Source of the DNA: Gremmenia infestans | Lineage: Eukaryota; Ascomycota; Leotiomycetes; Helotiales; Hamatocanthoscyphaceae | Direction of reading: 5' to 3' | DNA: 64,000 nt | Assembly (NCBI GenBank): GCA_032629725.1 | Contig: JAFEVB010000008.1 | Coordinates: 124,001-188,000, forward strand | Part shown: positions 1-12,900 of the stretch, in pieces | Layout of the letters: each line of letters opens with the position of its first letter | How positions within the stretch are numbered: the stretch's first letter is position 1 | The notes under the pieces: model-generated | Told to the model about the DNA's origin: nothing | Seen by the model: only the letters and a program-made list of their open reading frames with translations | The model's database searches: none | Translations under genes and position numbers: made by a program

Positions 1-3000
1 TGAGAGAATCACTCGATGTCAACTACACAGTGTTTTTGGATGTCAGTGTTGAGCCATCCACTACAAGCGAGGAAGTATTCGATGATGAGAGTACAGATGG
101 CAATGTTTCGGGACTACAGGAAGAGCAGGAATTGGCACCTCCCCCAACTAACATGAAAGAGGAAATGACAGGATCTCCAATGAAAGAACCTTTTATTACA
201 GGAACCCGTTTCCCGCAAATTCGCAAACATGCGCAGATCCCAGCGAAAGTACTAAGCTTATCAACAGAAGATTATTCATCTTTAAACGATAATGTATCGA
301 AGGAAACAAATGCGTTCCGACCACCGTACTACAAATACCTCCGAAAACTCTTCAAGAAGTACCCCAAGGGAAAGCTATGGTCCTTCAGCGATACGGGTGT
401 AGAGTCTTTGGTCGAAGACCACCCACCACTGAATCCGGCATCAACCTCAACCTCAACCTCTACCCAAGGCCTTTCTAAGACCTTACTCGAGGCAAAGTAC
501 CTCTTGAACTGTTTTCCTGGCGTCAAACAATTACTCTTTGCTCCGCTCATAGATGTCGAGAGCGCTGTCCCACTTGCAGCATGCTTTGCTACCTCGCTCA
601 ACCCTATATCGGACTTAAGTGCCGAGGTTGAGGGCGCTTTCCTCCGCGGGTTTTTGAACAGTGTTTCTATGGCTTGTAGCAGGGCAAGCATGGCGGCAGC
701 AGATTCTCAAAAGGGGAAGTTTATCTCGAGCATATCTCATGTAAGTAAATCCATTCCCCGAATATTTACCGAACTACGATCGAAAATCATCTCACTTGCA
801 ATCGGCCTCCGACTGGCATGCTTAATTTCTCTTGATAATATATACTGATAGTTTCTTTGCTTCTAGGAACTCAGATCACCTTTGCATGGGATACTGGCTT
901 CACTTGGTAAGTTATCCTTTTGTCAACGAACTTTGGTTCATTGGATTGCTAACTCTATCACACATAGAGCTGATGACTGGAACTACACTTGACACACACC
1001 AGAAAGAATTATGTACTACTATCTCTACGTGTGGTCAAACGCTCCTCGAAATTATAACTGGTATACTGGAATTCACAAAGGTATGTAGTACAGAAGTCTT
1101 CTACTCTGAATTCATTGTACTTCTCGACAGCGGCTTCTCTTGAGATCCGTTTGAGACATTGTTTGAATAGCCTAGTTTTTCAATACTAACTAGACAGATA
1201 AATACGATTCGCAGCGACGCTCGGAGTCTTGCTAAGAAGCTTTCCCCCAAAACATCGACACAAAGTCTCACCCGCCGAAATATACACTCCCCTGGGATGA
1301 TTGTAGAAGGGTCAGCTTCATCATCTGCAAACCTAAGCACTGTTTGCGAAGACGCCGTCACTATAGTTGCAGCCGCATACATGTACAGCGTCTCAACCGA
1401 AGCCCAACCATCCAAGCATGTCTTCCCGCGTCCAAAATCAGCCATCCAGCCGGACAGAGACAAACCCCCGAAACCACCATCTGTTACCATTGTCCTGAAT
1501 ATCACACCTGGTGATTGGAACTATACAATGCTTACAGGCTCTTTCCAGCGGCTGATTATGAACTTGGTAGCTAATAGTCTCAAATATACGCGATCGGGTT
1601 TTATCAAAGTTGATCTCAGCGCCCGTAAGGCGGCGCACCACGAGAAAAAAGGGCAGCCGAAAGATGCTTATGATTCGATTATTGAACTTCATGTCATTGA
1701 CAGTGGAAGAGGCATAAGCGAAGACTACCTAAAGACAAAACTCTTCTCGGCATTTGCACAAGAATCGAGTTTAGCTCCGGGAACCGGTAAGATTAATCCA
1801 TAACTCGGGAATGCCCACGTCACTGAAAGTCTTAGGTCTTGGTTTGTTCAATGTCAAAGGTCTAGTGGAGCTACAGAACGGAACTATCGGCATTGAAAGC
1901 GAAGTCGGAAAAGGCACACACGTCACCGTCAGACTACCATTGCGAAGACCAGTCACTGATGTTACATCTCAAGGCTTGATGCCGATACTGGCAAGTACTG
2001 CCGATAACTTTGTGTCCATGGTGGTTGAAAGCCCGAAACCTAAAGACTTTGCCTTTTATGGTTTTCGTAATAATACGGCGGGTCTGGTCAAAAATTGCTT
2101 ACATCAATATCTAGTCCACTGGCTTCACATGTCAAGCGTGCGTAGTGAACAAGAAGCCGCAATTGTGATTGTCGACGAAGAGGCCCTTTCCGAGTGTCTG
2201 TCTGCGGTTTCTAATTCTCGTCGAACGCCAGGGGTCATTGTTGTTTGTACCCAGCTTAGACAACAAGCTATATCCACCTCCTACGCCGAGTCAAAGGTTC
2301 CGCTGGAAATACTCACCATTCCATTTGGACCTAACAAGCTTTCTAAGGCTATTTTTGCTTGCTTGGAACCTACTCCAAGGATTAAGGTAGTAAATGATCG
2401 CGTAACTTCGAACGAGAAACTCGATGTAGGGAAAATTGTAACTCCAGTCCTCGAGTCACCTCTTTCTAATAGTGCCGCCTCGCACCCAAATATGAATGAC
2501 GAGGCTGTTTTCACCAAAGTACCAATTCGCACGCTTCACGAAGCTCCGACCCAGCAAAGAAAAGCCAGAATTCTCTGCGTGGATGACAATGCAATCAACC
2601 TTCGCATACTCAGGACGTTCATGGAGAAACTCAACTTCCAAGACGTAGCCTTTGCAGAGGATGGCAGTCAAGCTTTCGATCTTGTGAGATACGACAGGAA
2701 AGGGTTCGATGTCATATTCATGGGTAAGCATTTACTTCCTGCCTAAAACGTCTCAGATTGATACATCTACTCCTACATACTACCAACTAACAAACAATCT
2801 ATTCACCTAATAGACCTTTCGATGCCCATCTGTGACGGATTCAAATGTACGTCTTTGATCCGCTCACTCGAAAAAATGCAGCTGAAAATCACATCCCCTA
2901 ATGCTCCTCTCCCACCGTCGGCGTTGATCGTGGCGTTGACCGGACTGGCGTCTCAGCGTGATCAGGATGCTGCTAGAGCTGCAGGCGCGGATCATTTTCT

Positions 3001-3061
3001 CACCAAGCCACTGAAATTGTCGAGGCTTAGAGAGCTATTGGCCGACTGGGGCATTGATTGA
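1..3061 (+). CDS. Hybrid sensor histidine kinase, 3' part (5' end cut by window)
   Basis: This is a two-component phosphorelay protein. The reading frame is open to the window edge, so the N terminus is missing. Exons read as <3-740, 867-906, 968-1080, 1198-1786, 1836-2723 and 2814-3061, with phases that agree. The region before about base 730 resembles the end of a GAF-type sensor domain. It is followed by the H-box (ISHELRSPLHGIL, split by the first intron), the N-box NLVANSLKY, the G1 box DSGRGI and the G2 box GTGLGL. The C-terminal receiver domain (ILCVDDNAIN... VIFMDLSMP... ALTG... TKPL) carries its phospho-acceptor Asp in the codon split by the last intron (2723/2814). All catalytic boxes are intact. 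The fungal hybrid kinase class cannot be fixed without the N terminus. It ends 321 bp from the convergent Rad4 gene. Confidence 0.9.
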
Positions 3062-3382
3062 AGTGCGGGCAAGGTATTTTTCATTCGCCCCACAATGAAT
3101 GAATTGATTAGCATATTGGCGGCAGAGAAGCAAGTTGACCAGAGGTACAGAGTTGTTGGAGATAAACGGTTCAAGATATAAAGATAGTGGTGGATATCAC
3201 AAGCGTGCCTTGATTTTGGATACCTTGCTTCAAAATCCAAGACACAGAAAAAGGGAACATGCGCTGTTGCATGCAGGTGGTTTGTCTTGTACAATAAAGA
3301 ATGCACACCCAACTTGAGGATCTTTGAACGCATTGCTCGTTCAACTATAAGAGCTACATACCTGTACACTAATATCTATTTA
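3062..3382. other. Convergent intergenic spacer, histidine kinase / Rad4
   Basis: A 321-bp tail-to-tail spacer that must hold the 3' UTRs of both genes. Frames across it are short and show no protein-like composition. I see nothing else in it. Confidence 0.6.
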
Positions 3383-6013
3383 TTAGGGAATAAATCCCCC
3401 ACCCTCATCATCATCGTCATCATCAGGGATAAAGCCTCCCCCTTCATCCTCATCCGGGATATATACATCACTTGCCTCACTCTCATCTTGCACATTTCCA
3501 TCATCATCTCCTTCCCCCTCAATCGCATACCCATCCACCCGCGCCTTGATTTTCAGCCCCACAAGAAAGCGTTTCCACATCCGAAGTGCAGCTAGTGAAC
3601 GCATCTCCTCTCTTTCCCTATCTCGCTCGTGTCTGAACCCCTGGATCACCTCCTCGACCGCTTCGCGAAATTCCGAGGCAACGACGATACCTTTGAGGAC
3701 GGCGGTCCCGTGGCGCCCGCGGAATTCGAAGCCCGTGAGCGCGTCTGCATAGTCAATGCTTAGGATACGAGCGGCTCGAGATGCTTCATCGTCTGAGAAT
3801 ATGGTTAATATAATGAATGGTAGATTGCAGTGTGTGGTTGAACTTACAAGGCAAATGCACTCCGCCCTTGGGGACCATACTCGGCACATAAATATCGATA
3901 TTCCCAAACGAGTTCTTAGGCACCCTGCCATTGACCACTGGAGGAGCCTGAAACAACTCCGTCTGATCCTCCGTATAAAGATTCGTGCCCGGCCGCTCAT
4001 CAATCTCACCACCCATATCCACATCCTCGTCTACTCTCCCCTTGGCAGGAACAGTCTTGACAGGCTGCTCGCCCATCTTCACATCTCGCCCAAGACGATA
4101 CCACGCATCAGCGCTCCTCGCGATCTTCACATCGCGTCGTCTGTACACATTTTCAAGTCTCTTTCCCCCAGGCGTCCCCGTATCCCGACCTGCGGCTACC
4201 TTGCCAATCTCGCGTGTCGCGACTAGTATTTCATTCCTTCTCAAATGGCGCTCGAGAGCGTAAGTTGGGTGGTCCTTGAAATCTTGAATGTTCTTCGGCA
4301 TTGGTTCTCTGGCTTCACTAGCTGCTAGCTCCGTATTCTCAATTTGATCCAAATCAGTATTCCACGGCGGCGAGAACTTGCCCATAGTTTTTCTCCACCA
4401 CTTGTCTCCTCCATGAGTAGATTCGACCCGATTCTTCCTCGTCTTGGAGTTATATGCCTTGGCATATCTTCGTGTGATGTCCTTTGCGTTACCCTCGTCT
4501 TCAAAGCATATTACATACGACATGTTGTTTTCGCGATCTGCGCCTGGCGGTTCGAAGGCTCGCGGCTTTGCAATCGTTTCGGTGACTAGAGGATCAACCG
4601 GAAGCCATTTCTGATGCGCCTCGTCCAGGACTTCAATCCAGTAGACGGGGAACGGTGACTCGTGAATTTCTTTCTTCTTCGGCCTTGGTGGAGGTCGCAT
4701 TGGAGCCCTGATTTCAGGCATGTTGTAATCAGCAGCATTGGGATGCCCTAATCGCCGCCGCGGAGAGATTGGCAAACCTGCAGCACTGGGGCCTGGGCCG
4801 AACGATGGGATGAAGGATTGGACATCGACAGCTTCTTCTTCACTCTCGCTCGTCTCGGGACTAGGTGGTTTGGGGGCTCGTGGTGCGCTTTTGGACATTG
4901 CTGGACCACCTGCACTGAATGATAATGGCTGAAGAGAGCAAACTAAACGGACTTCGAGGCCTGCACTGCGAAGGAGAGCACAATAGAGCTGTGCGCCCAG
5001 ATCTCTAGAGCCTTTCAGAGTTTTGGCAGCTGTTCTAAAGTCCGACTTTTCTATAGGAAATTCCACGTCACCAGGTAAGTTATACTATACCAGATCAGCT
5101 TAGATTTATGTCGTTGTAATCTACATAAACTCACATTCTGGAGATCCTTCTCATCATCAGCCCAAAGTGCCCTCCTTACTCCCCTAGCCGTAACCCTGAA
5201 TTTATTCCTCCACATGATCCCAGCTTGCTCAAGCCCCCGCTTGACCGACTCTGCCCTTCCAAACTGCGACATGTCCGATTTGGGCCTTAAATAGGTCATC
5301 ATCTTCTTGTCCAATAGCGGTCGCAGCGATTTCTGGACTTCCGAATCATTACACCAATCATTCCTTCGTTCCACATGTGACAACAGACATAGGATATGCA
5401 TCCTGTGGATCTCCAATCGCGTAGCTCTTTCAGCCTTTGACACCACCCTCCGCCTCGTAGAAATCTTCGGCCGCTGAGGAGTTTTGTTCGCCGTGAGCGT
5501 CAACTCCAAATCCCCACTACCACTCGTCTCGCCATTCCCCGGCAGACTCTCAAAATCCACGCCCGCCCATTCCAACTCCTCATCTTCTTCCGATTCCTCG
5601 TCCGAGTCTCGGTATGCCGTCTGCTGCGTCTTGACAGGCTCGTCCAGCACATCCTCGAATTCGAGTTCTTCATCGCCATCGCCATCATCCTCATCCGCTT
5701 GTCTCGAGCTACTAGTCACAAGCCCTTCAGTATTTCGGGGAACCGTCCGTCGCTTCTTCAGAGGCCGTTCCGACACATCTGCGTGCGAGGGCAGAGCTTC
5801 GGCAAGCATCTCTTGGTAGACATCTGGGACCGCGCTTCGTTTTACTGGAGCTTTCCCTTTCCCCTTTCCCCTTTTCGTTCCAGCTGGGGGTTTTCTGGGC
5901 GCCATAATGACTATCGGAGAATCACTTGTATCTCCAATACTAGGGATTCCGTCATCATCAAGGTCTGGCCCATTTCGCGTCTTCGGCAGTCGTCCTCTTC
6001 TTTTGGGTGGCAT
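3383..6013 (-). CDS. rad4: DNA damage recognition protein Rad4/XPC family
   Basis: The product is the damage sensor of nucleotide excision repair, a nuclear protein that works with Rad23. Exons on the minus strand are 6013-5135, 5084-3848 and 3792-3383 (841 aa). Alternative acceptors in intron 1 break the frame. The N terminus is Lys/Arg-rich with acidic stretches. The transglutaminase-like fold follows, with HILCLLSHVERRNDWCND and, later, GSRDLGAQLYCALLRSAG and YWIEVLDEAHQKWLPVDP. The three beta-hairpin domains come next: BHD1 (DFKDHPTYALERHLRRNE), BHD2 (VYRRRDVKIARSADAWYRLG) and BHD3 (PKGGVHLPYDEASRAARIL, spanning intron 2). The tail is acidic and repeats a GGGFIP(D) motif. Length and domain order fit the family. 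It is divergent from the AKR-RidA gene, sharing a 615-bp promoter region. Confidence 0.95.
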
Positions 6014-6628
6014 GACAGCATTTCATAGTTGCATGTTCGGGGGAAGGTGAATTTAGTCAAAGTATGCCTAGGTTCGTATGCTTCATATAATCGGAGTATA
6101 TATGAGTATATCCAAGTGATAGTTATAGTAGCAAAACACGCTCAAGAAACTCGTCGTCGCGATATGACGCATCGATCTTATCACAAGCGCAGACGCGCGC
6201 TTGATAGTTTATCGGGTTCCCTTGTCTTGGAGGCCTTTTCATTTAGCTTCATATCAGCCAACAAATTAGGTCAAGATATTAGAGGTTTTCCATTTCATTA
6301 ACGCAACCTGTTATATTGTGATTGTTTCTATCGGCTACATGAGAGCCGAAAAGAGGATCGCTGCGGGGTCGAAGAAATCGAAAATCCTTATCCAGCTGCT
6401 CTCGATTTACATGTATGAATTAAGATCTGTCTGCTATATGCACTTCAACCTGTTCTCTGCTTCATGTTATTTTAACTCAAAACACTCTAGGGTAGGAACA
6501 ATCTTGTAAACCTTCAGCTCCCCGCTCACGATCTGTCTTCATCTCCATGAGATCCAACCCCACCCCACACGCCCAAGACCTCTAAGAATTGAAGAAGGTG
6601 CAGTATCACCCTCCATCTCATTGAGAAG
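6014..6628. promoter_or_regulatory. Divergent promoter region, rad4 / AKR-RidA
   Basis: A 615-bp head-to-head spacer between the rad4 start codon and the AKR-RidA start codon. Frames within it are short and unremarkable. It presumably holds both 5' UTRs and core promoters. No specific operator could be recognised by eye. Confidence 0.5.
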
Positions 6629-8330
6629 ATGTCGCTTCCGAGACCAGAGAGGACCATTATTGGGGGATCGTTTGACATTCCTCGCATAGTAAATGGATTA
6701 TGGCAGCTGGCTGGCGGCCATGATGAATATGTCGATCTTAGCGTTGCTGCAAAGGCAATGGATCATTTGTAGGTGCTCGCTATCCCTCATAGGAGCACGA
6801 GGCATACTAAATTTGATTTCTAGGATCTCAGTAGGGCTAGATTGCTTCGACATGGCTGATCACTATGGAGATGCCGGTCAGTCCAATCCGAAGGTCCATC
6901 TATAGCAACATGCCAACTTTCAATAGAGCTCGTTATAGGAGAACAGCACAGGAGTTCTGTTCGGAAATCAACTGCTTTCACGAAATGGTGTCCAGCTGAG
7001 AATGGCATCAAAACCTTCAAGCAGGCAGAGGACGCTGTTGACTTGGCTCTTTCAAGAATGGGTCACAAATCTGTTGCGCTAATGCAATGTATGAGTCCCC
7101 AAATCTGATTATTTCCATGCTAATTGTAGATTGGAAGACCATGTATGGGACTATACTGATGATACATACCTCCATAATCTCCATCACCTTTGCACATTAC
7201 AGGCTCAAGGCAAAATCAAGCACATCGGCGTCACAAACATCGATGCAGCACATCTAGAACTCCTCATCAACTCGGGCTTCCCCATCGCCACCAACCAAGT
7301 ATCCTGCTCGGTTATCGATCGGCGGCATGTTCGTGGCAGGATGGCTTCAGTCTGCACTCAGCATGGAGTCGGTATCCTCGCTTACGGAACTCTTCTCGGT
7401 GGCTATTTGAGTGAAAAATGGCTTGGTCAACCCGAGCCCCAGGATCCCAAAGCCCTAAACTGGAGTCTGCGAAAATACCTCCGTTTCATTCACGCCGCGG
7501 GTGGATGGCCAGCTTTTCAACTTGTCTTACAGGTCCTCTCCGCAATTGCCAATAAGCACGGTGTTTCCATCGCTGCCGTGGCTACAAGATACGTCCTTGA
7601 TCTCCCTGCTGTTGCTGCTGTCATTGTTGGATCTCGCCTATCAGCCGACTCAGATAAAAACACCGCGAGCAATTTGGTCGCGTTTTCAATCAGACTTTCG
7701 GACGAGGATAAAGCTCTTATTACGAAGGCTCAGGAGAACCTAGCGGATATTCCAGGTGATTGCGGGGATGAGTATCGGTGGCCGCCTTACTTGACGGCTA
7801 CAGGGGATCTGAGTCATCATTTGCAGAAGAGTGAACGGAATCTCGAGCTTGCCAAAGCAGTCTATGGACGAAAACGCATCGAGTATTCTTCGGGCAGCGA
7901 ATGGGAGCCGATTGCTGTAAGTTTTCCATGCGGATTTACGAGGATTTCCTAATACCTGTAGGGATACTGCCGTGCTGTCCGTACCTGCAACACCGTTCGA
8001 GTCTCAGGCACGACTGCAAACTCTCCGCTATCTTCAATACCGGTCCTCGGGGGTACTTCTGCGCGTAGTCAAACAATGGCCGTGCTCGATATAATCGCGC
8101 GTGCCATGCAGAAGCTGGGAGGATCACTCTCGGATATCGTACGGACTCGTATCATCATACGAAACCCAGAAGACTGTGAAGAAGTCAGCAGAGCACATGG
8201 ATGGGCCTTCAAATGCGTTGGCATACGGCCTGCGAATACGTTGATAGTATCAGGGTTGGTTGGGTCTGAGTTTCTAGTAGAAATTGAAGCAGAGGCCGAG
8301 CTGGGGTTTAGAGACGTGCTAAGAATATAA
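6629..8330 (+). CDS. Aldo-keto reductase fused to a C-terminal RidA/YjgF domain
   Basis: Exons 6629-6768, 6824-6876, 6927-7088, 7138-7916 and 7962-8330 join in phase to 500 codons. Residues from about 10 to 350 are an aldo-keto reductase. The catalytic tetrad can be read as Asp and Tyr in DCFDMADHYGDAE, Lys in STAFTKW and His in LMQYHVWDY. IKHIGVTNID and the late GSR segment fit the NADPH-binding family. The last exon plus a short lead-in (from about residue 375) is a complete YjgF/YER057c/UK114 domain: GYCRAVRTCNTVRVSG, an LGGSLSDIVRTRI core with the family Arg, and RPANTLIVSGLVG...VEIEAEA. A 45-nt in-frame intron joins the two parts, so this is a true fusion and not two genes. I infer that the RidA part may deaminate a reactive product of the reductase. 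The substrate is unknown. Confidence 0.88.
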
Positions 8331-8819
8331 GAATGGCGGTCAAGTGCTTATGGAGTTAGGCTTCACTCCACCTGGTAGAGATCGCCTGATAAGACATCGG
8401 GTATAATAATTATTTCCTTTTTGGCTTGGCTCAACTCATAGAAATGTCTACTTAAGCTCTGCGAGTTCCTGTTCGTAAAGCTTAGGTACCAAGTCTATAT
8501 TTATTAGGTCTGACTTTATATCTACGCATTCCAAGGAAGTTACCTCTTAATCTCTACGCTAAGCCTTCTAGCTTGCAAACTAAATATCTTAGAACTATTT
8601 AGCAGATATGCAAAAAAGATAAAGATATTATAAATATAGTCTATAAGAAGAAAAAGAAGCTTACATGAGATTAAGCTAATAATCGCCTAGGCTTTATTAA
8701 TACTAAGCTTCTAAAAAAGCCTTATTATAAGGAACTAATAAGCAGGGTGAAGTGGATACTAGAATCGATGGTATTATAACGTCTAGAGAGCTAAGTGAGA
8801 GAGGTGGAAGCCTCTTTAT
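8331..8819. other. Left edge of AT-rich RIP island
   Basis: Composition changes within about 100 bp of the AKR-RidA stop to TA-rich sequence with few CA/TG dinucleotides. The segment up to 8819 carries no open frame. It looks like a decayed repeat fragment of unknown family lying outside the Gypsy LTR. Confidence 0.5.
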
Positions 8820-9301
8820 TATAACGATCGCCTAGCTTACGTAGTGCTAGGGTAAGTTTTATGACTTAAGTAGGTCCCTGGACCTAGGTTGTTGTTAGGT
8901 TAATATTAGTATCTATTAATAGATTACTAGTTGCTATACTTAGGAGTATAGCTTATTATAAAGTATAAAGTAATAAGCGTATATTAGGAAATACTATTTA
9001 AGTTAAGCATAAAGCTCCTATCTAATAGGTAATAACCCGGCCTTATATAGAACCCTTATACTACTAGTTAACCCTAGTTAACTTAACTACTATTAATCTA
9101 GTCGACTGCTTGCTAGTTAACTAGTCGATCGCATTATATAACTAATTATATAGTATAATAACTAAATATTAGTAGGTCTACTTCTTAATAAATATACCTA
9201 AATATATATATAAGACTATAACCTCTCTCCTAGGGGTTCTCCTATATCTAAAGCTAGATACTAAGCCTAAGGTCCCCTAGTTATATATTATATCTATAAT
9301 A
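8820..9301 (-). repeat. LTR copy 1 (3' LTR of the Gypsy element)
   Basis: A 482-bp copy, nearly collinear with 14896-15377. Both begin T(A/G)TAACGATCGCCTAGCTTA and end with CTAAGCCTAAGGTCC then TATATCTATAATA. Given the minus orientation of pol, this is the downstream (3') LTR. Confidence 0.85.
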
Positions 9302-9484
9302 CTATTCCTCTCTCGGTTAGCGTCGCCCTAACGCTTAAGTATAATATAGGAAAACATTTTATTAGGCCTATGGCCTTTTTCTTTTCTTATTATACTACCT
9401 AAATATAATAGCAACCAATATTCTCTCTCTCTTAGCAATACTATAGAAAAGACTAGTAAATAAAATATAGCTTCTTATTCTTAT

Positions 9485-9935
9485 TATAAAAGGAGTAAAA
9501 GATAGTGCATAGCGCCTTATAATATTAAATATACTTATTATACTAAGTATATCTGCTAGAGTAAAACCTATAACATTTGCTAAGTTAATTAGATACCTAA
9601 AGTTATAAAGTAGAAGTTACTAAAGTATTAGCGCTAAAAACTTTATACTAAGGAGGCTAAGGCTTTTGCGAAGATCCTGCGACTTAAGAAACTTTAAGAA
9701 GCGTTAGATAAAAAGAAGTAGTATATAATTGCTACTAGTTTAAATTCCCTTAATAAGCTTAATGCTTTTAAGAAAAAGGAGCAGAAAAAGCGTAAAGGGA
9801 AGGAGTATAAGCGTAAGGGCCTGCCTGCTTCCTCTAGTATTAGGTCTAGTAATAGCTCTTCTTTCTATTCTAATCCTTTTAATAACCCTGCCTTTATTAT
9901 ATCTTTTATAGTATATAATCCCTTAGATCTATTCT
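9485..9935 (+). pseudogene. Antisense accessory ORF inside the Gypsy element, RIP-inactivated
   Basis: On the plus strand, opposite to pol and between pol and the 3' LTR, one frame reads as a protein of about 150 codons. A Cys-containing N-terminal part (CIAP...KYIC...YNIC) leads into a basic helical stretch (AFAKILRLKKL, then KKKEQKKRKGKEYKRKGLP) and a Ser/Asn/Phe-rich tail. It is interrupted by TAA/TAG codons at places where CAA, CAG or TGG would fit, as expected from RIP. I recall Cys-motif plus basic-helix proteins of this sort as repeated hypotheticals in fungal genomes, and extra antisense genes in some Botrytis Gypsy elements. Neither could be checked here. The function is unknown. Confidence 0.5.
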
Positions 9936-12900
9936 AGTTAGGTTAGAGTATTAATCTTAGTAGTTTATAAATATCTTAAGACTCTTAAGTATTACCTTTA
10001 TTTTCTAAGTATTCTCTAAGTATAGATAGTCTATCTATTTAACTAGGTACTTAGTATAACCTCTAACTTATTTATAGTTTAGTATTATTTTAACTTTATA
10101 CTTAGTATTAAGGTTAACTAGTTAGATTTCTATAATAGGCGTAGGTAGCGCCCCTAGTAGTGCTGGTTTAAGGAGGGATATATAGAATACTAGATATATG
10201 TTTATTATCCTAGATAGTGCTAATTTATAGTTAACTAGTCCTATAACTTGTTTAATTTTAAATAGTCCTAGCTTTTTATAATCTAGTTTTATGCTTAGTT
10301 ATTTTATTTTAATATTTTTTTATATTAGGTAGACTTTATCCTTTTCTTTAAGTATAGGTTCTATACTATATTTTCTATTATAGTATAATACTGCTTTCTT
10401 TATAAAGAATACTAGGTTGCTAGCTAGTTCTTTCTAAAGTGCTTTAAGGTTTTCTATCTATATAGTCGCGGATTAGTTATTTAATCCTAAGGTTATTATA
10501 AAGTGGTAGGCCTTAGGGTTATAACTATAATTCGTGTATGCTAGTAAGATCTTTATATTTTCCGCAGCTAATATATTATATACGAACTAGACAAGTGGTA
10601 GAAGTCCTACCTAGTTGTTTTATTTATAGTTTATATAATACTAGATATATATTTCTATTATCTAATTTATTTATTTAGTTTATCTATTAGTTTACAGGTA
10701 AAAACTTATTAATAGCTTTCTTTTAATACCTAGTAAAGCTATAAATACCGTCTAGAACTTTAAAGTAAAGAGCTAATCTTTATCTAATATAATTTCTTCT
10801 AGCGCGCTATAGTTTACTACTACTACTTAGAGGAATGCCTAGGCTAAGTCCTTAGCTATACTTAACTTCTTATAGGGTATTATATAGGTATATTTTATTA
10901 ACCTATCTATAATAACTAAGATAGAATTATATTCTACTCCTATTATTAGGTTCTTAGATAGTAGTAGTTTAACTATAAAGTCCTATATAATAGATGTCTA
11001 AGGAGTCTTTAGTATACTAGGTAATTATATTATATTATATAGAACGTATTATAATGCCTTATTCTATATATAAGTATTATATTTACTAATAACCTTCTTA
11101 ATTATTATTTGCATACTTAGAAAGTAGTATCTCCGCAAAAGCCTTTCCTAGGTTCTAAAGTTCCCTTAGTATCTATAAGCTAGTAGCTTATATTATTCTT
11201 TAATAAATTCTTTTCGGATGCTTTTAGAGATATATATCTTGTTTTTATATAGTAGAAGTCCTTTTATATTCTTCTAGAAGTATTATAAGATGCTTTCTAC
11301 TACTATATCCCTTTTATATACTAATCTGATTTTATTTATAAATAGGTTACTATTAATACAGGTCGCTGCTATAATTTATTATTTATTTAGGATAAGATTA
11401 TTACTATTTTCCTAGAAGATTATAATACCCTTTATTTTTTCTTTTATCTTATATCCTAGCTTCTAACTTAGCGCGTTAGCATATATGTTTTCTATTTCTT
11501 TTATATATTTAATTTATAAGTTATAGGTAGTAAGTGTCTCTACCTACCTTATCTGCCGCCTATTTAGGTCTTTAGTTATAGTAAAGCTAATAAGATTCTT
11601 ATAATTAGTAAGAATTATTACTAGGAAGTTAGCCCTCTAAAGGTAAACCTTTTATTTCTATAATACTTTAACTATTACTAGAAGTTTCTTATTATATATA
11701 TTATAGTTAAGTTCTACGGATATTATTTTTCTAAAGTAGTATACTACTAGATGCTAGCTGCTATTCTTATATCTCTATATAAGTACTTCCTTTATCGCTT
11801 TATCTAATATGTTTATTTCCGCTATTAACTTAAGTTCTAGCTAGAAGTTCTAGCGAATAGGTTTCTCTATAAAGGCCTGCTTTAGCTCTTAGAATACCTT
11901 TTCTGCTTTATCTATCTATTTAAACTCCTGCTTCTTTTTTATTAGGTCTATAAGCAGTAGAGCCTTTTTTAAATATAACTTAATAAACTTCTAGTAGAAG
12001 TTTATAAATCCTAGGAAAGATTATACCTATTTAACTATAGTTAGTATCTCCTAAGTAATAATCGCTTGGACCTTTTTAGGATCTAGGCCGATTTTCCCTA
12101 GTATAATTATATAGCTTAGAAAGGTAATTTCTTTCATATAGAAGTTGCACTTAGATAGCTTTAGGCGGAATCCCTTTACTGCAAGTGCTTCTAAGACCTA
12201 TATTATATATCCTATATACTATTCCTTATTATCTAAATATACTAGTATATTATCAAAGTAATATATATAGAACCTATCTAAGAAAGCCCTTAATATATTA
12301 TAGTTAACTTTTTAATAAGTTACTAGGGCGTTAGTTAGCTTAAATAGTATAACCTAGTACTTATAGTAACTAAATTTAGTTTAAAATACCGTTTTCTATT
12401 TCTTGCCTCTTATAATACAGATTAGGTAATATGCATCCCTTATATCTAGCTATATAAAGATCACCGCCTTTCTTAGATAGTCCTATATATTATCTGCCTA
12501 TAGTAGTAGGTATTAGTTCTTTATAGTTATTTTATTTAACTTCTAATAGTTAATATAAAACTAATCCAGTTTATCTTTTTTCTTTATAAATAGTATTAGC
12601 GCTTCTAATAGGGAGTGCAACTCCCTTATCTATCCTTTAGATAACGCCTTATTAATATACTCTCTCTATAGTCTTATTTTCTCTTTACTATACTAGTAAA
12701 GTAGTTCCTAAAAAGGTTTGCATCTTTTCTTAAGTAGTATCTTATAGTCCTATAGTTAATATTTAGGTAAGGCCTTTTTACTTTATAGGTTATTAAATAT
12801 CTGTTTAAACTTCTTATACTATACTAGTATCTCTTTTCTAACCTTTATATTATCTAGTAGAGAGTCTTAGATTATATGCTTTAGTATATTATAGAAGGTA

